NCBI GenBank assembly: GCA_000827325.1
Contig: KN832871.1
Location: 1,550,001 to 1,614,000, forward strand
Length of the DNA stretch: 64,000 nt
Direction: 5' to 3'
Source: Oidiodendron maius Zn
Lineage: Eukaryota; Ascomycota; Leotiomycetes; Myxotrichaceae
Shown here: positions 12,199 to 23,095 of the stretch, piece by piece
How the letters are laid out: each line of letters starts with the position of its first letter
How positions within the stretch are numbered: the stretch's first letter is position 1
Made by a program: the position numbers and the translations under genes
Notes under the pieces: model-generated
The model's database searches: none
Told to the model about the DNA's origin: nothing
The model's input: only the letters and a program-made list of their open reading frames with translations

Positions 12199-13532
12199 CT
12201 ACTTTAACTCCTTAAGAACAGCCTTCAATTGCTCAGCAACCGCATCTCCAAACTCAATGGTAGAAGTAGAACCACCGATGTCTTTCGTCCTAACCCCATT
12301 CTCGATGGCTCTGCGAACAGCCTCCTCCACAGCCTTTGCTTCCGTAGGAAGATTTAATGAGTACTGCAACATCATAGCAACAGAAAGGATTGTTCCAGTG
12401 GGATTCACAATTCCCTGACCAGAAATATCGGGAGCAGACCCTATCAAGCATTAGGCTTCAGAACATAAATCTTATTCCACCAGAGTCACCCACCATGAAT
12501 TGGTTCATAGATACCATTGCATCTGCTCTTCCCATCGGGAACCCCGCTCAAGCTGGCACTGGGAAGCAGGCCGATACTACCAGGAATGACGCTTGCCTCA
12601 TCACTAATGATATCCCCAAAGAGATTGCTTGTGACCACTACTCCATTTAACGCCCTTGGCTTCTGCACCATTAACATAGCCGCACTGTCAATCAAATGAT
12701 GCCCAACTTTCAGCTGCGGGAACTCCTTTGTGATCACCTCTGTGACTACCTTCCTCCAAAGTCTCGACGTCGCCAGCACATTTGCCTTATCCAGAGACCA
12801 GATCGGCAGAGGCGGATCATGAGCCAGAGCCAGATGCGCAGCTAATCTTGTGATCCTCTCAATCTCCGCTCGAGAATATGGCTCCGTATCCCACGCAGTA
12901 CCATCGCCCTCATCCTCTTTTCGCTCGCCGAAGTAGATCCCCCCCGTCAGCTCACGCACAACGATGAAGTCCACTCCACGGCAAACTTCTGCCTTCAGGG
13001 GTGAGCTGTCAACGAGAGCTTCGGAGACAAAATTACAGGGCCGGAGGTTGCCATATGTGCCCATCTCCTTGCGCAGCGCCAGGATGCCCTGCTCTGGCCG
13101 GACTTTGCCTGTTCCCCATTTGGGGCCTCCAATGGCACCGAGGAGGACCGCATCCGCAGCTTTGGCAGCTTCGAGGGCTTGGGCAGTCAGGGGCTCGCCG
13201 GTGGCATCGATTGAAGCCTAGGAATTGTTAGATTGTGTGAGCGCCATAGGGCGCGGGGTAGGTTGTACTGACGCCACCCAGGAGATGTTCCTGAAAATTG
13301 AACTTTCCCACGCTTGGTCGTTCTGCTTCAAGTACCTTGAGAACCTAGGTGGGTTAGTCGTAGCCTTATGGAACTGTTTGGGGCTTGCTGTTCAGTTTTA
13401 CCTTCACGGCTTCCGTGACGACCTGTTGTGATTATTAGCAAAAGAGCTCTCGCGGCTTTATGGATTAGGGTTAAAACACACCTCTGGCCCACAGTGGTCA
13501 CCGCCAAAAACCACAATGTTATAGGTAGTCAT
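12199..13532 (-). CDS. LEU2: 3-isopropylmalate dehydrogenase, 369 aa, 5 exons
   Basis: Minus-strand exons 13532-13482, 13422-13402 (21 nt), 13344-13273, 13217-12494 and 12440-12199 give 369 aa. The enzyme oxidises and decarboxylates 3-isopropylmalate with NAD, the third committed step of leucine synthesis. Visible signatures are [10 protein letters not shown] at the N-terminus, [11 protein letters not shown], the substrate region [11 protein letters not shown], the metal-binding block [19 protein letters not shown] and YEPIHGSAPDI, which is split by intron 4. The usual family spelling GDGIGPE is GDHCGPE here. No mitochondrial targeting peptide is present, consistent with a cytosolic enzyme. 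A Leu3-type element lies about 124 bp upstream. More than one LEU2 paralog is common in filamentous fungi. Confidence 0.96.
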
Positions 13533-14307
13533 CTTGTTAGATTTCCAAGGTCCAATTAAGAGATAAAAGAGAAGGTAATTGAAGGTGAAGTTACTGGCAC
13601 CAAGATATACCGAGATATATCTGGGGGTTGTGCCCCACCGTGTCTTTGGTAGGGTCCGACAACGGACAACCCCACTATTCAGTGCCTGATAATATAGGAA
13701 TTGAATTATCGAGGTTGGATACACCACCATGGTATATCAGGAAATGATGCATATGCTGGAGTATTTGCTCTACGGTATATTTCAAAAGCGCAGGACAATG
13801 GCAGCGCATCATTGCTCTGTAGCTGTACATAACAAATCATCTTTGTCACCACAGATATGCTGCATTGGACGCATCTAGTTGTGCTATATTTTCATTTGAC
13901 TATACTTTTATATCACGCTCAGCAACCCATTTTGTTGCTTGCTTCTACCTACGCGCGATGAATGAAGTGCGATGACATGCATCTGACAATTCTACACAAG
14001 AAGGGTATCAAAGAGACAAATGAGAATGGCCAGTGTAGTGTGGAGCGTCTAATTATGTGATAACCATCTGACAATGATGTACTTATCATGTGGCAGCATG
14101 GGGTTGATTGGTGGACTTGGACTTCGATATGTCAATGTACATGCACTGATTGTTGAGAGGCGGCAGGCGTGCCCAATATCGTTGTACACCGGCCTCTTTT
14201 GTATAAGGGCCTGACGCAGACCTAGAAGTTTGGCGGAAGACGATAACACAGGTCAAATGCCTTTGCACTACTCAGATAGATAGATATATAGGATCGAGTC
14301 TGATGTT
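13533..14307 (-). promoter_or_regulatory. LEU2 promoter region
   Basis: 775 bp between the LEU2 start and the 3' end of the PHD gene, both on the minus strand. Apart from the CCG-N4-CGG site no other element was recognised and no gene is supported. Confidence 0.4.
13656..13665. promoter_or_regulatory. Leu3/LeuB-type CCG-N4-CGG element
   Basis: The sequence CCGACAACGG is an exact CCG-N4-CGG inverted repeat, the binding pattern of the Zn2Cys6 regulator Leu3 (LeuB in Aspergillus). It sits 124 bp upstream of the LEU2 start codon. Leu3 activates leucine genes when alpha-isopropylmalate accumulates. The match is direct; function is inferred from position and pattern. Confidence 0.6.
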
Positions 14308-16634
14308 TCACCGAAAAGATTTGAAAGATTTGTGAGCCAGTGGTGAGGATGCTGGATGGCCAGCGCCTCTCGGCTCCCGGATTCGACCTCCTCGCATGTT
14401 TGGGGTTTGCGCACAGAACGCGCATATGTAAACCGGGGGAAGGCTTCGCTGGTCAATATTCACGCACGAGCCATGGAGCCAATTATCACAAGACTCGCTG
14501 TTAAGCCCAATTGTAAGTTGAGTCTGAAAGAACAAAAAAATATAGGTTCACTTACCATTGGATCATGAAGCCTTCACTATCAGTTTGATTGCATACGCAT
14601 CTGGTCGTGCCATTTCCTGAACTGGACGGTGTTGCCGCGTCAGGATCTGTGACAGTCGTTGGAGATATGGTGGATGACGGGCCATAGTTGGTATATCGCA
14701 CACTGCCCCGAGAGCTTATGCCAGAGGCATAGCGATGATGACGCGAGTTTCGATCCTTTAGTTGTTGTTTCACCTTTCGAAGTTCAAGTGTGGCATCGCC
14801 AGATCCATCACCGTCTTCCATAACTGTCTCGGCTTCGCTTTCGACTTCTTCGAGGTGCGAAGAATGCTGGCTAGACGATTCGGACTGGCTATGACTATGG
14901 ATAGTAGAACTTTGCCTCCGGGCGTCAGCAGTATAGCTGGAGGTTTCGAAGCGAGCGAGTTTTGGCCCCTTCGGCTGAGATGGAAGGGTGAAAGACGTAT
15001 TTCGACTGGGCACAATGATGGGCTCTTCGTCACTCGATGAATCGTAGTGTGAAGAATCCAATTCTTCACTTCGAGAAGTCATTGAGGTTTTACTTGGATT
15101 CGACACCCCACCGACGACAACTGTCTCGGTCCTGGCCTTTCCTTTCGCATCAATAGTGAAGATGACCTCCGTCCTAGGTCTTGAGACAAGAGACTCAGGA
15201 ATCGAAGTAAGACTGCTGGGCCTTTGGCGCCTGATTGGTGAAGATTGCCCAGTTCGTGGAAGTATACGATCTTGAGAAAGGTTAGCATCTTGAAGGAGTG
15301 AACTTGACCCAGTGGCCAGTTACCTTGACCCTTCCTTCCCCGCATATCACTGACACTCCGGAGCAAAGGTGGTCGCGCAAGTCCTTTTATAGGTGAGCTC
15401 ATCGTTCCTCTATCGAAACGACGCCCAGTACTGCCCTCCCGGGTGCTGAGAGACCGACGAAGCTCATCTTGGTCTCTTTTTGATTCCCGCATCTGATGTT
15501 CGTATGGTTGTTGCATGACTTGGCTTGTCGTTGGGCGTCCGGCAGGCGAGGAAGTCGAGTTCTGCTCGCTGAATAGAAGGCCAGGGTCTACAGCGCCTGA
15601 TCCCGCCGTGGAAAAAGGGTCGACAGACACAGATATTTCACCATCGTTCTTGTTGTGGCTGAAGTTAAAATGGGCTAGAGATGCTGCTGGGCCGGCCTGT
15701 GAAATGGGGGCCTTCGGAGCCAGAGGCCGCTGACGCTTGGTAGGAGTTGTGCTGCTTTGAATCGGATGTGCGTTTACTGTGTCCTGAAAGAGCTGGTTAT
15801 CCCTTCCCCAATCCAAAGAGTTACTGATCCGATGGGTTCCTGCATTGAAAATACCAGCTTCATCAGTCATAAAGTCGAAATCCATGCCACTCATACTTGC
15901 ATCTGGGTCCAGAAAAGCTCCGGCGCTGTCAAAAATAGGTGCAGTGGCCGGTGCGGAAATGGGATACCCAAAAAGGTCTGCAGAAGTCGAAGGGAATGAT
16001 AACAAGTCGGAATGTGGAGCCGGCGTTCCAGAAGTGCCATACTGGCCATCTTGAGGGTCATTCTGCATCGCTTCAGTTGAAAACTTTGGCGCAAGCTTCC
16101 TAGACCCTTTAGATGACGACTGTGGGGGGGTAGCGGTCTGTCCACTAAAAGCCTCCTCCAGACGCTTCCTCGGCTTTCTGGGGGTCACTTTCAGCTTTGC
16201 GGTATCATCGAATTTTCGATTCGCAAGAGCAGAAGACGTCTGATCATTCGAAGATTCGCCTAGATCAGGGTCGGCAGTATCCTCTATTATAGAGAGACCC
16301 TTGTTCTGAAGGCGTGTTGTAGTCGCTGGCTGTGGGGTTGATATATCGACAAACGACTGATGATGAGCTGTAAGCCGTCCGGGCGTGGTATCGAAGACAG
16401 AATATTCCTCAGCAAATGTCGGGGTCCAACCACTCCGGTTCTCAAAACTCGAACTGTTCCTCGGTGTTTCAAAGGTCGGGCTTGGGAACTGGGCAGAGGT
16501 TGGGGTCTGGGTTGGGGTGGGCGGCTGGGCGTTTGGATTCCCAAAGCTATAAGAGTCTGATCAGTACTCAAACGCTCCTTCGAAGCATGTTCGCCAGTGA
16601 GAGCGTACCTGTATGCTGGTTGATCCCAACTCAT
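14308..16634 (-). CDS. PHD-finger protein, 717 aa, 4 exons
   Basis: Exons 16634-16609, 16546-15324, 15270-14556 and 14497-14308 join to 717 aa. A C-terminal PHD finger carries the full C4HC3 set: CVCNQTDSEGF, MIQCESCDNWLHGSC and YICAFC, with the domain interrupted by intron 3. PHD fingers of this spacing commonly read histone H3 tail methylation. The rest is disordered and rich in Ser, Thr and Pro, with basic patches such as PRKPRKR and TKRQRP that may be nuclear signals. The final exon ends in a short basic tail. Homology to a particular complex (for example Set3 or Cti6 type) could not be decided. The N-terminus MSWDQPAYS is set by the first ATG and a 62-nt intron. Confidence 0.85.
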
Positions 16635-18108
16635 AGCAAAGTTGATCTGCTAATGTGTGGAGTGGATAGCCGCAGGCAGAACAGTGCTGCACAACGCCGT
16701 CGTTCAACAATGCCCGTCCCCCAACTTCTACCTACCAAACCACTAGGAGCTACTCAGGCCACGAAAGTTAGGGAGTATGGCGGTGAGGCATACAGCCCCG
16801 AATTTCGTATATCGCTAGATTTTAGGGGTGTCGTGGAGCATGCGGACATAAAAAGTTCAACACAGTTTCACGGTAAGGGAGCAGGGACTCGAACCGGCAC
16901 TGGATAAGCCAGAAATTAGCCTCTGGGAAAGGGAAGGAGGGACGGCAACTTGCCAAACCAAGGGCGGATAGAGCACAACTCTCGTCAATAGGAATTGGCG
17001 TCCTTTCGAGGGCTGAAATCCAAGGTCGCAAAAGATTAGGGTCTGGTGGGTGGTAGCGCTTGGCTTCACGCAAGCAAGCTGACCGGAAGCGGGGGTGGGA
17101 TGCGAGGTACTTTGTAGACACACTGTACGACAGCCGCAGGGCACAACCGGGAGCGGAGAGGGCCGGTGGGCGACGATAGAGGGAAGACCAGTTTGTAAGG
17201 TCCTTTCGTCCCGGTGCTCAAGGCTCGAAGGCACACGATGAATAGGCAGGCGCAGAACAGGCGGACGGGTGGGCAACGAATTACCAGCCTGAATCAGCCG
17301 TACCTTACAATAGCCACAGGCACAGTCATGGAAGATTTAACGCCAGCAAAAGCACTGTGCCAGGATTGCAGAGCTAGGAAGACTGAAGAACGGAGGCTGA
17401 TGGGCTGGTAGGCTGGTAGGCTGGCCCCAGGACCAGGGAGCGGATCCGCCGACAAGCAAACGACGGGCACAAAAAAGCACGAGGGAAGAAGAACACGGAG
17501 AGAGCGAGATGAGCAAACGGGAGATAAATGCAAAAAAGGTAGAGGAAGAAAGGAGAGCAATAGAGCAGTACTAAGGAGGGTATATGAACGACAGGAAGTG
17601 TTCAACAAAATATCAATAGAGCCTTTTACTCGAGAGACGTGTTTCTGGCGACGGTGTTTCGCAAAACCTGCTTGCTCCCAAAGTAGTGCGTGCCTGGGTA
17701 CTTTGCTCGGCATTGCTCGCAGGTACCTCCGAGCCTCGAGTGGGCTGTCGGGTACCTCGGCGGGATGGCGTGCGTGGTACCTGGGTCTCGCTCTGTCATG
17801 GCGCTGCCAAATACCGTACCTGCGTGGTGCATGGATCTCCATGATGCATGTCTTACAGCGGGCCCAGGTGCTTCAAACGAACGCAGAGTTCGACAACTCA
17901 GTCTCATTCCCTACATAGAGTTACGACTATACACATAGGTACCTATATACTGTAACCATTCCATCGCCTAGAACCGAGATCCCTCGCCGGCGCCGCCATG
18001 CGTTTACTCGGAAATATATTTACCCTCTACCGTACCGTACATGGAGCCAGCTCGTCATCAAGGCGTAAATCATCAGTCGTCTATGAGCCACAACCAAACT
18101 CATACCTA
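16635..18108. other. Intergenic region with short repeats
   Basis: About 1.5 kb between the PHD gene start and the Rua1_C gene end. It has a short GCTGGTAG tandem near 17399-17420 and four GGTACC palindromes in about 220 bp (17722, 17751, 17776, 17938). No coding region is supported on either strand. Confidence 0.4.
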
Positions 18109-20111
18109 TTAGATCATTCCCGAGAGTCCTTCTAATGGATTCATCGGCTTGAGCGGTGGCACGACCCCAGGCGTCGTCGTATTCGACACCGTGCCACTGG
18201 ATGGCATTGGTGGAGTCATAGGGGTCTCTGTCCTGGGCTTTGCCATGGTTGTGGCTACCGCAGAGGCACGAGAATGAGCGGATTCTCGGCGTCGTTTTGG
18301 GGCATCCTTGATCTTTGGATGTGTGTGACACTATTATATCGTTAGCCCTCTTTCTTCTTTCGCGCGTAAGTTTGTATAATTCCGTCTTACCTTGTAGGCG
18401 TGTCTGAACCACGTTGTACCCTTCTTCTTGCTGCTCACGAGCGCCACCCAGTCATTACAGCTCCCGCACAACCCTTCCCACACATCTGGGTTACCATCCA
18501 TCCTCCGAGTTTCCTGGGGCTCTTGAAATGGACTGCCGGTCGCAGCGCTAATTCCGTGCGTGAAACTTTTATCGTACCAGAAGGCGCTGTTCTTCAAGAC
18601 CAACCACCTGCCAGGTTTACATATCCCACACCATCCCTCACGCTTATTTCCATGGCCGCGAACCCAACGAGGGGTGTACAGATCTCCATCAAAGCGAAGC
18701 TCCTGTTCGTGTGGCATGAGATCAGGATCGCTAGGGTTCATGTCCTCTGACGGAGGTTGAACTTGGTCATCATGAAGAGAGGCGTACAGGTCCGGTGGAT
18801 CACTCAGATCCGTATAGTGCGTGTGCAAGGCATGTGGGTCTGCATTGCTTTGTAACATTCGAAAGAGGCCATGTGAGAGCGGTCGAGAGGAGTTGTCCAA
18901 CTGATGGTCATTGAAGTTGTGAGAAGGGAGAAGTACGCTATTCCGGTGAAAGCTAGTATTGTTGGACAAAAGGAAAGGATGCTGCTGCGCTTGTAAGTTG
19001 CCCAAGTTAAGAGGGAGTTGTGTACTTTGGCGAGTTGGAGAGGAGTGTCTGCTAGATGTCCTTGGCGGGTGAAGAGTCTGCGATTCGGGCGCCTGATGGT
19101 AAACGAATGGAGACGGCCGTCGACTAGGCAAAGGAGCGTATGATCCGGTTGACCATCTCTTACTGCGAGTGCTATCTATTGTGTACGGTGCTGAGCGCAT
19201 ACTGGGCCTTGGCGATGGTGATGCTCTACCTCTACTCTGGGTTCTGACGAGCTCTGACCGGTTCTGAGGTGTCATTCTTGGAGATGCCACAGGTGATAAC
19301 TGAGTAGATGACATTAGGGAATTTCGGTTCGATTTCGGGGGATAATCTGATGTGAACGATGGTGCTTCCGATAGCGTCGTGGAGAAGTCTTCAAACGACT
19401 GCATATCAGAAAATGCTCCTGTGGTCGACAGGGTGAATGAGGAGCCAGACATGCGTCTGGAAGTATACAAATGATCAAGACTAAGGCGATCGCCGTCGGC
19501 TCCCGACCCAGCATATCTCAAGTCTAGAATCGGTACCGCTTCATCCGTGGTATATGCTTGGCCAATATTCATGTCTGAATCCATGGTCCGCAGATCTAAG
19601 CCATCTTCCCACGGTTTTGAATTCCAATTATCTAGAGAATCTATTAGTTCACACTCTTGTACAATATAGCAGAGTTAATTGCTTACGTTCTGCTGTGGAA
19701 GAGGGGAAGAACTCTTGCTGCACAGTGAAGGCCTGGGAAACGCTGTCGCCTAGTTGTTGCATTGGCATAGTGGAAGAGTCCCACGCAGGCAAAGAGGTGA
19801 AAGTTTCTGGAACGCAGAATGAGAAAGTAGCCTCATGTATCGTCGCGGGTCGTGATGGTCTTCCAGTCTGGGGCGTCGGTGAAGACCACACCCTCCCACC
19901 TGACGACTCGGTTTGTAATGGTAGCTCGGTTGAAGTCATAGGGACTGCAGGCGCGAATGACCGTGGAGGATAGTCTTTCCTGAACTTGTTATTCGGATTA
20001 AAGGTGAACGAAGGTGTAGATATCTGATGACGCCTGGCGATGATTGTAAGTAATAATTCTGTGTACGGTGTCTTAGGGGTTTGCTAACAACTGGGAATAG
20101 TTAGAATCCAT
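18109..20111 (-). CDS. Rua1_C-domain protein (putative transcription regulator), 609 aa, 4 exons
   Basis: Exons 20111-20092, 20033-19687, 19631-18391 and 18330-18109. The C-terminal third holds the block YTPRWVRGHGNKREGWCGIC, then KPGRWLVLKNSAFWYDKSF and HGISAATG, diagnostic of the family named for Ustilago Rua1, the regulator of the ustilagic acid cluster. Paired cysteines and histidines (WCGIC, CGSC, the CHTHPK created by the last intron) suggest zinc binding. The upstream two thirds are Ser/Pro-rich and disordered. Exons 2-4 are solid. Exon 1 (20 nt, MDSNYS) uses a weak GTTGTT donor and is the least certain part; without it the same ATG would be a 12-codon dead end. No biosynthetic cluster surrounds it, so a general regulatory role is more likely than a cluster-specific one. 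Confidence 0.8.
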
Positions 20112-22310
20112 GATGAAGTGCCGTCTCCGATGTTGTTTTCAAACCAGGCCCTTAGTCCTGGGTGTATCGTCGTCAACCTAGAAAGTCTGGTGAAGACTTA
20201 TGGGCAAGGCAGATCAGAACGATCCGCAGGCCAGGGATCGGGAATGAGGCGACCAAGAAGAATTCGTAACGTATAAACTATGATAATATCGGGGGAATGG
20301 AGGCGATATGTTATAATGCCTTCCGGGTAGATGGGTAGGGAATGCGTAGGTTTTCCGTGCCCCTTCCAGGAACAGAAGTTGGGGTTGTAAGACGCCCAGG
20401 TAAGGCTGCGGGTAGATCACTAGAATCTTATGCCTAATGTGGCGGAAATGAAAGTTATGGGTAAGCTATGAACAGCGTTTGTTGGATTTAAAGTCGGCTG
20501 GTGGTCAGACAAGGTGGTTTCGAAGGAAATGGAGCCCGCTCCCAAGAGAATATACGGAGAGTCGAGCAGAAGTAAAAGCGAGATGAAAAGGCCGTAAAGG
20601 AGCGAGTGGCCGAATACAATACAGAAAGGAACATATGCGATTGGGATGACGCGGAAAAGGTGAAAGAGGGGCGGTGCAGAGACCCCAGAGGTATATGAGA
20701 GAGAAATAAAGGACATCTAAGGTCGAGGATAGCCTGCAACGCTCGACCCCGGATGTCACTCAAGAGATCCCTGCCTATCTTCCTGATACAAGCCGAAGCT
20801 CTCCAAACTCAGGATGTGAGGTGAGGAAGCAGGCTTGGCGGAGGATCTCCGCGCTCCACCAGCCCGAGTCCTGGCCAGATGGGCGCTGGGCTGCGAGGAT
20901 GGGTCCTGAGCCAGATACCCAGGGTCTCTGAAGGTACATGTGTAAGAAGGCCGCTCCCCTGACGGCCGCGTGCATCCTCCAACCCACTTGCCGAAGGCGT
21001 GTCCAGCTGTACGTTTCGTAAGGCAACACATATCAGCCGCTGCCCCGGAGGTATACGGAGTGAAGACGAACCCAGTCGGCATCTTCATCTCATCCGATTG
21101 CCCTTCCAGCCCAGAATCGACTGGGCCTGGAACTCTGAAGCGTCAAGTATCTGGGTGGATTCGACGGAGGCGTTGCTGGGAGCGGCCCGCATGAGAAGAG
21201 TTTCAGCGTGTGTGAGAGACGCTGTCGCCCTGCACTGTCATTTGCGGAGATGTGGCCAGGAGGTTTAGCGAGGTGTTTGAGGATCTGGATCTGGAACATG
21301 GAGGCATCATGCAAGGTCGGGGCTGTCCGTCATTGCTGGATTGGCCTGTCCGGTTTGCATGAAGTTGACAGCTCAATACGGCCAGATGATGCTGGTCAAT
21401 AGCACCGCCGCTCATATGATGATCCCTCTGGATGGTACCTTGATCGGAAGCCCAATGTGATTCCGTGCACCGGGGAGATGTCCAATCCATCAGGACACAA
21501 ACCCATGTTGGGCATGTGGGAGAGATGGCCAGAGCGACCTGAATTCCCCATCGGTGGCTGTTAAGTGCTGACGGCCCTCGCTTGCCTGACGTGAGGCAAG
21601 AAGGAGAAGTGTTTGAGAAGACAACGCGGATGCGACACGACTCGTGGTCACGTGAATCATTCATATATTTCCAGGCTTCTGAGGTACCGCTGTTGTGATT
21701 TAGACAGGAGGTGCGTTAGATCGCTGTACTATCACTAGCCAGTGGCAATGATAAAGATAATGATTCATTAGGTAGACAGATATCTGGTTATATCTAGCCA
21801 GTTTCATCTAAAGAAACTCGGTCACTTTCCAAATATAGTATATAACACGTGACTATAATTCTCTCATACACCCATCTCTTCGCGCCCTTGTAATTCAGCT
21901 CAATCTGGTACAATCTAGTAGTCCAAGGAAGCCTCAGACAAATTGAATGCGTAACCTTTGTATTTCTAGCGATGATTTTCAAAGGAGAACTGAATCTATT
22001 CTTCCTTTGTTGCTAATATCACGAAGAACAAAACTGCGACACGCAGAAAGAGAATTGATCCTGAGCCTGTCCACGATGGCTCTATATCTTCTAATGTGCA
22101 ACTACTTCCTCAAGCAGGATACCCTGTAGCTGTAGCGGTAAGTTATATCATTCCCACCATCACAGTCTTGTAACTGTCATCCGTATATCCCTATTCCAGA
22201 CTACTGCATAACATGCATGTGGTCATTTTCAACTTGGGCATAAAAGAAATTCAGATTCCGACTTCAACTTTCCGGGAACATACTCTAGCCTACATGCAGT
22301 CCAACCGAAT
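20112..22310. other. Intergenic region, about 2.2 kb
   Basis: No gene is firmly supported. ORFs of 60-150 codons occur on both strands but lack recognisable domains. Between 21947 and 22140 all three plus-strand frames are partly open and a good donor (GCGGTAAGT at 22138) is present, possibly the front of the decayed DRF-repeat gene that follows. Confidence 0.35.
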
Positions 22311-22316
22311 CAGTTG

Positions 22317-22728
22317 ATGCATTTATCCCTACAATCGGCGGCCGACACCACAACTTTGTCAGTGGCTTTCGTCCCATATTCCAAAGATTCCTATACTGAC
22401 CGGTTTGCACTTGAAGAATATCAAAGGCTATCAAATGAGGAAGAAGAAATCGATGGCTATCCAGATAGATTTGTGCTTGAGGATTATGGGAGGTTCGGTA
22501 ACGCCGAAGTTGACGAGTACCACGACAGATTTGCGCCATCGCCTCTCAAAGAGAACAATAGGACGGTGAGGGTTGAACGATGACGATGATTATCCCGAAC
22601 GATTCGCGCTCTCTCCCGTCGAAAGGAGGCATCCACGACGTGGTAAAGCCGGTATCAAGAGGAAGCGTGTTGATAAGAGGGTGCGGACGAGGTCTCGTCA
22701 CAATCGTATCCAAAAGTCCGTACATTAG
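22317..22728 (+). pseudogene. DRF-repeat ORF, probably a broken or mis-framed gene
   Basis: Starting at the ATG at 22317, 88 codons encode three imperfect repeats about 20 residues apart: YTDRFALEEY, YPDRFVLEDY and YHDRFAPSPL, in an acidic context. A fourth copy, YPERFALSPVERR, lies at 22591-22629 but in a different frame that is open from 22579 to a TAG at 22728 and ends in a very basic tail (KAGIKRKRVDKRVR). The two frames differ by one base around 22565-22580 and no intron can bridge them. Sequence upstream of 22317 is open back to about 22206 with no further ATG. The repeat conservation at protein level shows it was coding. Function is unknown; I recognise no family. Confidence 0.4.
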
Positions 22729-23095
22729 GACTTGGCGGACCAGGTCAGAGATGTGGAGGGTAGAAGTCTCGTGGGAAAAATGCTCAAATTCTCATAAGGA
22801 AAGAAGTTCCGTCTCAGGGACATCTTTAATATCTAAATAACATAGTTCACACAAGAATATGCCGTTTCTAAATGGACCTGCATAACTTATGCAGATCTCT
22901 AAAGTACACCCAAAGTAGAAAGACTCTAGAGTCTAGAAACAACTATGGTGAGTACCCGGATGCGTACATAATAAGGAAATACATGCATCTTGTCTAATCT
23001 GGCCTGCAAGACAGCCTTACGGCTAATAGTCACTGACCTGGATATAAATTCGCTATTACAACTCGACATCGAAGTATGATATATATTTGGTATTC

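Noticed and set aside
16885-16895. Perfect tRNA B-box-like GGTTCGAGTCC on the minus strand
   Set aside because: The T-stem bases do not pair, no matching acceptor stem (AAGGGAG) occurs upstream, and the A box is imperfect; no cloverleaf can be drawn.
18109-20111. Secondary-metabolite cluster around the Rua1_C gene
   Set aside because: Neighbours are a PHD protein, LEU2 and an MFS transporter; no PKS, NRPS, P450 or acyltransferase genes are present.
20756-21664. Minus-strand ORFs of 110 and 153 codons
   Set aside because: No ATG-proximal splice logic, no domain, odd composition; probably promoter sequence of the Rua1_C gene and beyond.
22317-22728. DRF repeats as a fungal RiPP precursor
   Set aside because: Kex2-type KR/RR sites do not separate the repeats, there is no signal peptide, and no UstY/UstA-type enzymes lie nearby.
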